NCBI GenBank assembly: GCA_024180945.1
Contig: JAKSGN010000037.1
Coordinates: 315,501-379,500, forward strand
Source of the DNA: Macrophomina tecta
Taxonomy: Eukaryota; Ascomycota; Dothideomycetes; Botryosphaeriales; Botryosphaeriaceae
Length of the DNA stretch: 64,000 nucleotides
Reading direction: 5' to 3'
A program made the position numbers and the translations under genes. Positions 25,589-36,935 of this stretch are shown piece after piece. Position 1 is the stretch's first letter, and every line of letters starts with the position of its first letter. The notes beneath the pieces were generated by a model. It did no database searches and was not told the DNA's origin. It saw only the letters and a list, made by a program, of their open reading frames with translations.

Positions 25589-26326
25589 TATTACGAATCC
25601 TATAAGCGACAGTTCTATACGGGCAAATATCCCCTAGGAAATAAGAACCCTCCCGGAAGGAAATTCCGTAGGGGATTACTAACCGCCGAAAAGCGGCGCT
25701 TAGAGAGCTTAGTTAGGAAATAAGCAACGCTACTAGATTTCGTAGGAAAATAATTCCCTTAAGGAAATAGGGCCCGTATAAAAATAGCTAAACGGGGTCG
25801 TAAGAGACTATAGCTCGTAGGAATAATACTCCCTTAGTAAGAGTCACGGGTAAAATCTAAAAAACTAGTAAAAGAGCGCGTTACGCGATAGTAAATAAGA
25901 TAAACATCGCTATCATTTAGCTTAGAAGAGTAGAAGTTAGATTCTAGAAAACGGGCTATAGCGCCTAGGTTACGTATAGGACCTACTTCTAGATCTTAAC
26001 TAATCTAAGACCTACCTTTTAAATTACTACCGATCCAGGACCCTACTGGATTATATAAGATCTAAATACTATACTACATTATTATAACTTTTCTATAGTA
26101 TATAGGTATACTTATTAGATAGTACTTTAATCTTTATAGTTAACTTAAAGTTCTAATATAACCCTATTAGAGGTAATAAGCCTAACGCGCACTGCGTACT
26201 AATATATTACGTAATTACTACTATCGTTCTAATTCTTTACCCTTCTCTTATTTTTTAAGGTAAACCCCTTAGCTATCTAATCCTACTAGGCGATTCTAAA
26301 GCCTAGTAGAAGAGGCCGTTATTATA
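25589..26326 (+). repeat. 3' LTR of B1
   Basis: The 738-bp LTR starts TATTACGAATCC and ends ATTATA, preceded by the purine tract AAGAGGGGGAATAG. It is followed by the duplication CTCTT at 26,327-26,331. Confidence 0.93.
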
Positions 26327-26331
26327 CTCTT

Positions 26332-28932
26332 TTTCTTACTAGCATAGTTTAGCTATTTTCGTATTACCCGTACTAGGTTCTCATTAAAATCTAAACTAAA
26401 AATATCTTACGTATTAGTCTAGAGTTCGAAGTTCTTTATATCTAACTTATTATCTACCTAGAAGCAGTTAATATCTAAAATACTTAATTATTATAGATTT
26501 TTCGTCTTTTTTAGAATAACCTTCTTTCGTCGCTTTAGCCTTAAGCGTTTAAAGCTTATTATTATAGCCTAAAGCTAACGGCCGATTTATTAGACTATAC
26601 GACTATCTAAGAAAGAATCGTTATTTATCGTTCTAATACTAACGGCCTTAGTCTTAACTGCGTACTATATCTATATACTTCTTAGGCTAATAGTGTTTTT
26701 CCCTGTATCTACCGTAGTAATAGCTATTATTAGGCGGCCCTAGGCTAAAGTTTTAGCTTTAAGGGTTACTCTTATTTTCTCTAGGTACGTCGAATTAATC
26801 CCGTAAGTAATCGGGTACGAGCTTAATTATAAAGCGCGCTCTTAATAAAACGTTATTACGAATCGGGTAGTTTAGAGCTTCGTCTAGAATTTTCTTAGCT
26901 AAAGTAACTAAAAAGTACTTTTTTATACTAATTACTAGGTTCTTAAGTTACTTAGCTAGAGTATTAACTTTCTTATTAGTCGGTATTCTCGGGTTTAATA
27001 AAGTCTATTAAGGGGCCGTTCGTTAATATAGTAGACTAGTCTAAACGATAGGCTTAGCCTCTTATATATTAGTACGCTTCTTTTAGTTTTCTATACTTCC
27101 GAGTATTTTGAGCGGGGTAAGATTAACGTATTAGTCCTTTCTAAGGAGCTTCGTATAAGATTCTTTTAACGTAAGCTTTTTATCTAGTCGAGTTCTAATT
27201 ATCTTATAGTTATAGGTGTGCGAGCTTCTCTAGTTAATTCGGTATTTTTTAAAAAGAAACGCTAATATTTCTTATAGTATTTCTTATAGAAATAACTTAG
27301 TCTACTCTTAAGAAGAAATTTTACCTTTCTCTAAGAGGCTCTAAGAAATTATATAAAAGAAAACCAAGTATTATTATAGTCCTAATATAGTTTTTCTCTA
27401 CTCTTTTTAGTCTTTACGTTTTATATACTCGTATAGTGTTTTCTTATAGAATAACGTTTCGCGTTTATTATAGTCCTAGTATTTATATAGTATAGACCTC
27501 TTTAAGGCCTTCTAATCGCGGTCTTTAAATGCGCGCGTCTTTCTAATAGACTCCGTAATAAAGTTCTTATAGTAGTACGGTACGCGCTCTATTATTTCGC
27601 TCTTTAAGTAGCCGTTATTCTTAGCGAGATACTCGAAGTTCTTAAAAAATTTTAACGTATTAGTTTCGTTAAAGATAGGTGTGTTTCTTAAACTAGATAT
27701 TAGGAAAGCCTTACTATACCGAATACCCGTTAAGCTTTTTCTTAGTAATTAATAAAGCTAGTTAAAAGTAAGGGAGATTTATTTATCTCCGCTCGTTATA
27801 GTACTTATATATAGCGAAGCGGCTTAGTTATTCTAAGATACTACTACTATAGATAGTATAGGGTTATCGCTTATTCTTATACTAGAGGAATTTATAGGGT
27901 CGCCTATTAATTAAGCTACTTAAAGAATAATAGGTTAGTTTCTTAGATCTAGTAAATCTTTTAGTTTCGATAAATCTGAATTACTACTAACTATCGTACG
28001 CCTATAAAGGTAGTAGTCTAAAAACTTATATACTAATAAATAGAATAAAAATCTAAATCCTATTATTATTTCTAGTATAAGATAATAAAGCCTTTTTATA
28101 AAGCCTCTATCTATACCCGAGTTATTAATAATAAACTCGGTAAGGCTATTCTTAGTAATATGGATTTTGACTTTAAAGGTGATAAACCGTAGCTAGATAA
28201 AATACGCGGTCGCTACTCTATTATTTCTATATATCTTTATAGAACGCTTCTTATTCGTAGTTATTTACGATAAAGTAGAACTATTCTTAGGATCTTTAGA
28301 AGTACTATAACCTAAATTACTTTTATACGGGGTAATACTCGGGCTACGTTTCTTTAGGGTTAAATTAATTTTCTCGGGGAGACTTATACCTAGCTAGGTA
28401 TAAGTTCCCCGGTCTTTAATACTAAATTCTCCTCGTATCTTTATATATTTCTAAGCTCTTTTTCTTCTCTAAAGTACTTACTACGAGCCTTACGACTATT
28501 TAGTAGCTATGCTAGCCCCCCGCGTTAGACTCTAAATTTATTAATAGGAGGGACGCTCCGTAAAAGAGCGTCTAGTAAGCTAGAGAGTAAAGACGGCTAG
28601 AACCGTATAAGAGGTAAGAAGAAATAAAAGAAGGGTCTAAAACGACTTTATTATATAGCGTCTCGTAGACGACCGAATAGAGTAATAAAACTAAAAGAAT
28701 CTATTCTAAAAGAAGAAGAAGAATTACCGCTTCTATATACCCTATAAGTACGCCGTGAAGTAGTATCCGTTATGCTTTTATAGCTATATTATAAAGTTTA
28801 CTCTTAGTAAAGGGCTCTCTTTTAATACTCTAATTAGAGCCCTCTTCTTAAGCCGTCTATTAAAGTCCTATTTTTTTTATAGAAAGAACTATTCTCGCCT
28901 TAACTAGCTTATCTACCTTCTGCCCTATAATA
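26332..28932 (-). mobile_element. Element C, 5' segment: gag, leader and right LTR
   Basis: This continues C on the far side of B1. Minus-strand translation around 26,500-27,000 gives long Lys/Leu-rich, gag-like sequence (for example ITKKYFLVTLAKKILDEAL-like residues) with RIP-type stops. A palindrome lies at 28,381. The LTR ends at 28,932; its inner end is not certain and is probably between 28,500 and 28,600. The strand follows from the LTR end, which reads TATTATAGGG on the minus strand. Confidence 0.6.
28381..28406. repeat. Single palindrome P7 upstream of gag in C
   Basis: This is a nearly perfect copy of the palindrome, with half site GACTTATACCTAG followed by its reverse complement, differing only in the last base. 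It lies between the right LTR and the gag region of element C, so it occupies the leader. I saw no second copy next to it. Confidence 0.8.
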
Positions 28933-31900
28933 ACGGAAATAACTAGATACGAATTAAAATAGAAAAAGTACTTTTTATTATTAGTAATTATCGAGAACGA
29001 ATTAATCTTAATATAATAATAATTTCTAGATACGATATTATTCTAGAAATACCGTAGCTAAAAACTTATAAGCTATATATTAGCTAGAGAATAGAGACTA
29101 TTACGTTTTCTAATAAATACTATAGATACTACCTCGTAATAGTAAGAAGAAGCTAATAGAGCTAGAAAAAAATACTAGAGCCTAAGAGCTAGAGCGAAAC
29201 TTCTAAGCTAAGATAATAGAATAATAACGTACTCGTAGATATTAAGACTATTAGCTATCGAGCGCTAAAACTTATAATAAGATAAGAAGAAAAGGCCTAT
29301 ATAATTTATATAAAACCTAGTAAGAATACTAAGTAAAAAACTCTTACTCGTATAATATAGGGCCTTACAGATAAAAATAAGGATAGCTTAAAACTAGTTA
29401 AAGAAGACTACTCCTAGAGGCTTAATAGATAATACGGCTATTTAGATAAAATAAGTACTAGTCCCCTTAGATATAAGAGCTATAACGATAAAGGTATTTC
29501 GGTAGTTAAGATTAGTATAGATCTTAACAAAATTATAAGGCCTACTATAAATAAATTAGTATTTATACTAAAATTAGAGATAGTCCTATAAGAATTCTAG
29601 AATATACCGAGAATATTCTAAGAAAGAGATAAAGAATAACTACTAGAGTATTAGTTATAGAATTATAGAATACCCTTACTCCCAGGAATATAATCTACTT
29701 TTAAGCCTATTTACTTCTTATCTAAAATAGAGGCCGAAGTATTACAGAAATATATTAATAAAAATCTAGAATGAGAATATATACGACCCTTATAGTTATT
29801 AGTAGAATATTCTATTCTATTTATTTCTAAGAAAAATAGTAAGCTCCGCCTCTACGTCGATTATAGATAGCTAAATAATATTATAATAAAAAATTAATAC
29901 CTACTATCTTATATCGACGAATTATAGAATAAGCTTCGTAACGCTAAGTTTTTTATAAAACTAGACCTTTAAGAAGATTACTATCTAGTCTATATTAAGA
30001 AAGATAAAGAATAGAAAATAGCGTTTTAAACGCGATTTAAATATTATAAGTATATAGTAATATCTTTTAGGCTTACTAATATATCGGCTATCTTCTAGAG
30101 TTTAGTTAATGATATTCTACATTTATATTTAGATATATTCGTCTTAGCTTACCTAGACGATATCTTAATATACTCGAAGATACTTAAGAAATATATCGAG
30201 TATATAAGAAAAGTTCTAAAGGCCTTAGATAAATAAAATCTCTAAGTAGCCCTAGAAAAGAGCGAGTAATATACGTAAAGAATAGAATACCTAGGGTTTA
30301 TTATTATTCTAGAATATATCGATATAGACGATAAGAAACTAGACGTAATTAAAGACTAGCTAATACTATAAATTATTAAAGAAGTATAATTCTTTTTTAG
30401 ATTTACTAACTTTTATTAAAAGTTTATTAGAAACTACGCTAAGATAGCAGCACCTCTAATAGATATTACTAAAAAAGAATATAGGTTTATATAGAGAGAA
30501 AGATAATAATAAGTATTTAACTTACTAAAGTAGATATTTATAGAAGCACCAGTTCTAGGACTCTATAACCTAGATCTATTAATTACGGTAGAAATCGACG
30601 CTTTAGACTACGCTATAGAAGCTATACTTAGTTAGCTAGATAAAGAAGACTAACTATATTCTATCGCCTACTACTTAAGAAAAATAATACCTGCTAAAAA
30701 GAACTACGATATTTATAATAAAGAACTCTTAGCTATAGTTATAGCTTTTAAAAAATAGAGATACTACCTTAAAGACGCTAAGTACTAGATTATAATTTAC
30801 TATAACTATAAGAACCTCTCGCACTTTACTACTACTAAGAAACTAAACCGATGATAGATTTAGTAAGCTAAAGAGCTAGTATCTTATAATATAAAGATTA
30901 TTTATAGAAAGGAATCTAAGAATGCTTACGTAGATATACTAAGTAAACGAGCCGACTACGTTAAAGAAAAGCTAGATTTATAATCTATAATACTTAATAC
31001 GTAGAAAGATAGGTCTTTTATACCTACTAGCCGTAGCTGCTAGATTATAGCTATTTATAGCCTAGAATAAACGTAGCTTAAAGAAGAACTAGACGACTCG
31101 CTTATTCTAGTTAGACTATTCGCTCTAGCGATACGCCTCGAAGGTAATAAATAGGAGTAGAAGATTTCAGAAGTCTATATACATAATATAATAACTTAAG
31201 AAATCGGAGAACTTAATAACGACCCCTAAGTAATTAGAAATATAGATAGTATAATTCTATTTTTAGAATTAGTCTACGTTCTAGTTAAACTACGAAAAGA
31301 GCTCATAAAGAATATATATAAAGCCCTAGTATATAGTTATTAAGAAATAAATAAGATAATAGAGTAAATTATAAGAAGCTACTACTTTCTAAGGCTAAGA
31401 AAAACTATTTAATGAATAGTCTCGTAATACGATCTTTATATTAGAAGTAAAGCCGCGAGATATATATTTTATAAACTACTTTAGCCGCTATTAGTACTAA
31501 AGCGCCCTTAGTAATTTATCTCGCTAGACTTTATTACGGACCTACCTAAGTTAGAAGAACCGCTTACTAAGATTAAGTATAACTTAATCCTAGTTATAGT
31601 TAATAGAATAATAAAGTACGTATACTACTTATTATATCTTAAGACGGTAAATATAGAAGAACTCGCCTATATATTTCTTAGAATAATTCTCGGTAACTAC
31701 GAGTTACTAGAAGAGCTTATATTAGATAGAGATTAGCTATTTATATTTTAATTCTAGTAGACGCTTACCCGCTAGCTTAGAGCTAAGTATAAGCTCTTAA
31801 CTACGATATATTCTTAAATAGACGGATAGATAGAATGAACGAATTAGATACTAAAATAATACCTACACTACTACCTTAACTATGCGTAAAATAACTAGGT

Positions 31901-32712
31901 CGAGCTGCTACTGCTCATATAGTTCGCGTATAATAGCTCGAAAGCGTTAGCTATATAAGAATCCCCGTTCTATACTAACTATAGTTATAAGCCTATAGCT
32001 TATAAAGAGCTAATACTAAGCGAATTTCTAGCCTAAAAAGAAATTCTTAAAGTAGACTAGCTAAAGGTACTCTACGAATAACTATATCTAGATCTTAAAT
32101 TCGTAGCTCTATAAATAGGTAAATACTATAATAGATAGTACTAGAAGATACTAAAGCTAAAAGAGAAAAATAAAGTTTACCTTCTTAAAAAAAATATTAA
32201 GATAAAATAGCCGAATAATAAATTAGAGTTTAAGAAAATCGGACTATTCGAAATTAAAGAATAAATTAGAAAGGTTAATTTTCGCTTAAAACTATCTAAT
32301 ACTATATAGATATACTTTATATTTTACGTTTTACTCCTTAAACCGGTACTAGAAAACACTACGCTATTACGCTAAACAAAAGAAATATTACTAGAAAATC
32401 TAGACGCTAATAAAAATATAGACTAGAACGTAGAATAAGTCCTAGATAATAGCTATATTAATAGTTAGTTTAGATACCTTCTTAAATAGAAGGAAGACTA
32501 GAATAATACCTAAAAACTACCGAAACTCTACGACTATTAAGAGCTTATTAATAAGTTTTATTATTAAAACCTAGATCGACTAACACCGCCGACTCGTTGT
32601 ATACGAAGAATCTAAAATTAAAGTTAGAAAATAGAGATAACTACGCCTAATTAACTAGACTAGAATTCTCGGGAGGCATAGAACCCGAACTAATGCTAGA
32701 AGATTTAATAGA

Positions 32713-33326
32713 CTAGAACGACCCTATAACGTTATTAGCTAAGGTATCGCTATATAAACGCTTTAGCGATCGTTCCTCCTTAGTATTTTTAGAGTTAATC
32801 AGACCCCTAGCCTCGCGGGTAGCCTCTAGGCGATCTAATTTCTTAAGATTTTTAATAAACTATACCTTCTTATTTAATATTAAGCTACTACGACGCTATA
32901 ATAGAACTTTCTACTTATGAAAACGCTCTAAGCGAGACGAGGTAGTATATAGCTTAAATATTAGCTTAGAGATAGTATTTAAAGCCTTTATCTTATTAGC
33001 GGTAACCTTTATAATAGCACGCTCGAGACGAATAACTAAAAAAAAAAGAGTTAAAACTAGTTAGAAAAAGACGAAAAAAACTTATAATTACTCTTCTCTA
33101 TGCTATTAGTATTATAGTAGGTATTACTATAATAAGTATATTTTCTATAGCGTAAATATCCTAGAGTAATACGATATACTACGGGCTTATCCTTCTTTTC
33201 TAATAAAAGACACTGAGCATAAGAAATCGGTATATTAAGGTCTAGAAGCGTATATAAAGAATTAATCTTTATACTAAAAAACTTACGCTTAATCTACTAC
33301 TCGTCGCGCTTATGTTTAGGAGGTAT
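32713..33326 (-). pseudogene. B-prime antisense gene, homologous to the one in B1
   Basis: The minus-strand frame lies in the same place as 24,890-25,489. Its start codon is ATA (33,324-33,326), as expected from ATG after RIP. The C-terminal half is clearly related (EARGLINSKNTKEERSLKRL against KARGLINPKNTKEKRSLKRL in B1), while the N-terminal half is very different in sequence. There is one apparent 1-nt loss in a T run near 33,040. Other breaks are TAA/TAG. An antisense frame kept at the protein level while the DNA diverged argues that it was once a real gene. Confidence 0.58.
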
Positions 33327-33430
33327 TATAGAAAAGACTTATAAGAAAAAAAAATAAAACGATAAGAGAAGCCTAAGATATAAATAAACGAATAAATCTT
33401 CGGGCTAAAGATTCTTAAGAGGGGAAATAG

Positions 33431-34219
33431 TATTACGAACCCTAGAATATAAGGGCTTTATAACCCTATAGGCAGAAAGCCCGTACGGAAAAAGATACCA
33501 TAGAAGCTAGAAATCTATAAAAACGATAGAGCCGTACTACTAGCATGCCCGTACGGGAAAGCTAGCCTTAAGAAAAGACGGCGCGTATAGGCCTAAATAA
33601 GATAGTAATAGAAGCCCGTACGAAAGCGACGCCTACGTAGTATAGTAAGACTATAGAAATACCAACTAGATTAAACTTCCGTAGAGGAAGAATATCTATA
33701 AGAAAGAGATTACGAATTCTAAAAGTCGACTTTAGACTAGAGAAACGAACGGGATAAAGTTAGATAACTTATATAATCTAAGAAATAATAGTCTAGCGGT
33801 AGAATATTTTCTTAACTAATATAAGAAGTCAGATTTTAGAAAATAGATATTAGCGCCTAAGTTACGTACAGTTTACCCGACCTACTTATAGATTAGAAGC
33901 CTTAGCAAAGATCTAATTCATAGAATAATCTAATACTACGACTAATCTAATAGTCATTTTAATTTATAGATTATTATAGCTTTTTTATAGTATATAGATA
34001 TACTTTTTAGATAGTATTTTAACTTTCGTAGTTAACTTAAAGTTTTAATATAACCCTATTAGAGGTAATAAGCCTAACGCGTATCGCGTACTAATATATT
34101 ACGTAATTACTACTATTATTCTAATCCTTTATCCTTCTTTTATTTTTTAAGGTAAATTCTTTAGCTATCTAATCCTACTAAGCGATTCTAAAAGCCTAGT
34201 AGAAGAGACCGCTATTATA
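33431..34219 (+). repeat. 3' LTR of B-prime with a different U3
   Basis: The 789-bp LTR starts TATTACGAACCC and ends CTATTATA like the B1 LTRs. The first roughly 400 bp (U3 side) is mostly unlike B1, while the last roughly 250 bp (R-U5 side, from near TTAACTTAAAG) matches it closely. Confidence 0.75.
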
Positions 34220-35159
34220 GATTTTTAGTTTCTATAGTATCTTCTTTTATATAGGTTTTCTATTTATAGAGTTATAAAGTTCTTATTCTCTAGAATTTAT
34301 AATAAAATCTTACTACTATCTAACTTTACTAAGTAACTCTAAAGCCTAGTAGAAAAGGCTATTATTATATAAATATATTAGTATTATAGCTCTATTATTC
34401 TTATAGATTTTTAGCTTCTATAGTATCTTTTCCCGTATAGACTTTCTAGTTATAGAATTATAAAGCCCTCGTTTCTTTAGAATTTATAATAATATTATAG
34501 TAACTTTATAGCTTTAGTTAGTTTTTAATTATCTTTATAAAGCATTAAGGCTTAGGTAAAGAATTACTAAGCTATATTATAAATAATAAAGTCTAGTAAG
34601 TAGTTAAAAAAAGATAATTCTCTAAAAAAAAGTAAATAAAAGATTTAATAAAAAAGAATAAAAAAAGATAAAAATAAAATAAAGCTTTTATTAGCTTATA
34701 TTTTATTTATAAGTATTACGCGTCTTAAAGAGCGAAACTATAATACTATCTAGAGTCTTTTATATATAGATATTTTTTATATAATTAGATTCTTCTAGAT
34801 ATACTATATTAGAAATCTAATAAGATATATTTATAAGAAATAAGATTTTAGCCCTAATTCTTATTTATTTTATATAATTTTTATATTATAATAACTAGAA
34901 ATAATTAAAATTTTATAATATATAAAAGAAATTCTAGTAGGGGCTATATCTATTTAGTTATTAGTTAGTAAAGTATAGTAGTAAATTTTACTATCTTAGT
35001 TTACTACTATAGTTTACTACTATAGTTTACTACTATAGTTTACTACTATAGTTTACTACTACTATAACTTCTAGGTATATTTATTATATATCTTAGATAG
35101 TATTATAATATCTAAGGTAATATATTAATAAGCTACACTTATATAAGCTTACTTATTAA
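34220..35159. repeat. Degenerate stretch with broken, inverted LTR pieces
   Basis: Two related segments, 34,220-34,306 and about 34,405-34,495, are reverse complements of the first about 100 bp of the B-prime LTR. Between them, 34,307-34,361 repeats the LTR end (AAGCCTAGTAGAAAAGG). The rest is AT-rich with no recognisable coding sequence, apart from the minisatellite near 35,000. It looks like debris of further LTRs. Confidence 0.5.
34998..35065. repeat. 13-bp minisatellite
   Basis: The unit AGTTTACTACTAT is repeated five times head to tail, the last copy imperfect. It lies in otherwise degenerate AT-rich sequence between B-prime and the A3 fragment. Confidence 0.85.
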
Positions 35160-35371
35160 TATTTAATAGTTTTAACTTTTATAGGGTCTATAATAACCCC
35201 TTAAAAGATAATAATAAAGCCTAGAAACTTAATATACTTAGTATAAAAGCTATATTTAGATAGTTTCGCGTAGAGATTCTAATTACATAATTATTAGAGA
35301 ATACGTTTAATATACTTAATATACTAAGACTTACCTACTAAGTATATAAATATATTATCTAAGTATACTAT
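35160..35371 (-). mobile_element. Older family A copy A3, left fragment
   Basis: The sequence aligns with 39,545-39,740 inside A2 (RT/RNase H region, minus strand). It stops at the left LTR of A2 with the duplication ACTAT at 35,367-35,371, and the alignment resumes at 42,543. A2 is therefore nested in a relative of itself. Confidence 0.75.
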
Positions 35372-35564
35372 TATAAGTAAATAAGTTAGTTATAAGTAGA
35401 GAGTCTTTAGAAGAGTCGTATATTTTTAAATATAAATTCTTAGTAGTATAGAATTTATTCCTTAGTAGCATTATATACTAGAGACCCGTATATAATATAT
35501 AATAAATATATAAAATATATAGTATAAGTATTCTAAGAATATACTATAGTCTATTATTTTAATA
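35372..35564 (-). repeat. 3' LTR of A2, heavily mutated
   Basis: 193 bp, the same length as the A1 LTRs. The GC-rich central palindromic part seen in A1 is here almost wholly converted to TA-rich sequence. The adjoining polypurine tract, read on the minus strand, is CTACTAAAGAAGGAAGTAG. Confidence 0.88.
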
Positions 35565-36302
35565 CTACTTCCTTCTTTAGTAGAAATTATTCTAATTTTT
35601 ATTAAAAGATATTATATTAGTACCTCGTTAAAAAATCTTTAGTAAGAAAAAAGAGTATACCTAATTATTATATAGAATATAGTATTATATATTAGCTATA
35701 GATATTATATAGTAAGGTAAGTTAGTCTTATTATATAGCTATTACTACGAATAATAAATAAAGAATAATAAATTAATAGAAAAATAAGAAAATATATTAC
35801 TAAGCGATTATTAGTAATACTAGTAGTATACTATACGTATAAAAAATGTAGATAATAGTATATTAGTATAGTTTTTTTTTTATTATTAGATATTATTACT
35901 ATTAAGAATAATAGAAGTTAGTCTTATATAATAATACTAGCGAATATACTAATTAGTAACTTACACATACTAATAATACTTATAGAATATAAGGTTATTT
36001 TTTTAATAGCTTTAATAGATATAATAACTTCTTATACTTCTCTAAATTTTTATAATTTAGATTTAGCTTCTTTTCTTTAACTAAAATATTTTTAACTAAT
36101 ATTAATTCTTTTTATTACTTCTTTCTTCTAAATAATTATTACTATATAGACTTTTTTTAGCTTTATTTACTTAGATTATTTCTATAATAAGCTTCTATAG
36201 ACGCTTATTATAGATAATATAGTAAAACTTCTTTCTTATCTTTAGCCATAGCTTAGTTTAGTAGTAGTATACTATATATATTATATATACTATTAGGGCA
36301 CG

Positions 36303-36935
36303 ATACGCTACCGCGAAAATAAAGTATAGATTAATTTTACGCCTATAGAGCTTCTTAGGAGGCTTCGCTAGATCTACTTTAAGAATCTACTCTATACTAA
36401 GTATAATTAGTATATAAAGAGTAGTTATAAATATACTTTAGTAAGTATACTTTTTCTCTACTTTTCTTATACTTTTTATATACTTTTATACTACTTATAC
36501 TTATTACTAATACTAAAATTTATTTTTAGGTTTCTTCTTAATTTTACTATATTACTAATTTACTATTATTCTATTATAATAGCTTCGATAGTACTCCCGA
36601 TAAGAAGGTACTAGAGTTTATAAAAAAAATATACTTACGCTATATAAGTATGCTAGTACGTTAGAAAAGGCGGTATTAATATATAAGAAGTAAAAGACGA
36701 AGAAGATTATAGCTACTAGCGGCTATAGTAACTAGTAGTATATATATAATATATTATACTTAGAGAATTAGTAGTGTTATTAGGCTAGATTAAATAAAAT
36801 TAGCTTAATAAAGCTAACTAACGAAGTAGTAGATAAGAAATTTAAAAATAAATACTTTATAAAAATATCTAATATAGATAAGAGATAGTTTTAGTATAGC
36901 TTAAATATAAAGTAGATATTTCTTTAGAGCTTTTT
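36303..36935 (+). pseudogene. A2 antisense gene, intron conserved with A1
   Basis: This is the counterpart of the antisense frame in A1 (A2 is inverted, so it reads on plus). The start codon is ATA from ATG. Exon 1 is 36,303-36,440, exactly 138 nt as in A1. The intron is 36,441-36,529, exactly 89 nt as in A1, with GTAAGTATA, TTACTAAT and TATTTTTAG all kept in spite of heavy RIP. Exon 2 follows with TAG/TAA breaks only. The lack of indels suggests a once-selected gene. Confidence 0.58.

Larger units (their letters stand above)
16740..26326 (+). mobile_element. Ty3/gypsy chromovirus B1, complete, with a nested Tc1-like element
   Basis: A 9,587-bp element with 738-bp LTRs at both ends and a perfect 5-bp target duplication (CTCTT at 16,735-16,739 and 26,327-26,331). 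The left LTR still begins with an unmutated TGTTACG. Without the 1.3-kb DNA transposon at 20,144 the element is about 8.3 kb. Order is gag, protease, RT, RNase H, integrase, chromodomain, then an antisense gene. It sits in the gag-pro region of element C. Confidence 0.92.
28933..34219 (+). mobile_element. Gypsy element B-prime, right part, interrupted by C
   Basis: This stretch aligns with B1 from position 19,797 on (protease, RT, RNase H, integrase, chromodomain, antisense gene) and ends in an LTR at 33,431-34,219. It begins abruptly in the protease region exactly where the LTR of C ends, so C is inserted in it and its left part should lie outside the window. It is more heavily RIP-mutated than B1. 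Confidence 0.8.

Noticed and set aside
34998..35065. CRISPR-like or regulatory repeat array
   Set aside because: Units are directly tandem with no spacers, so it is a plain minisatellite in degenerate sequence.
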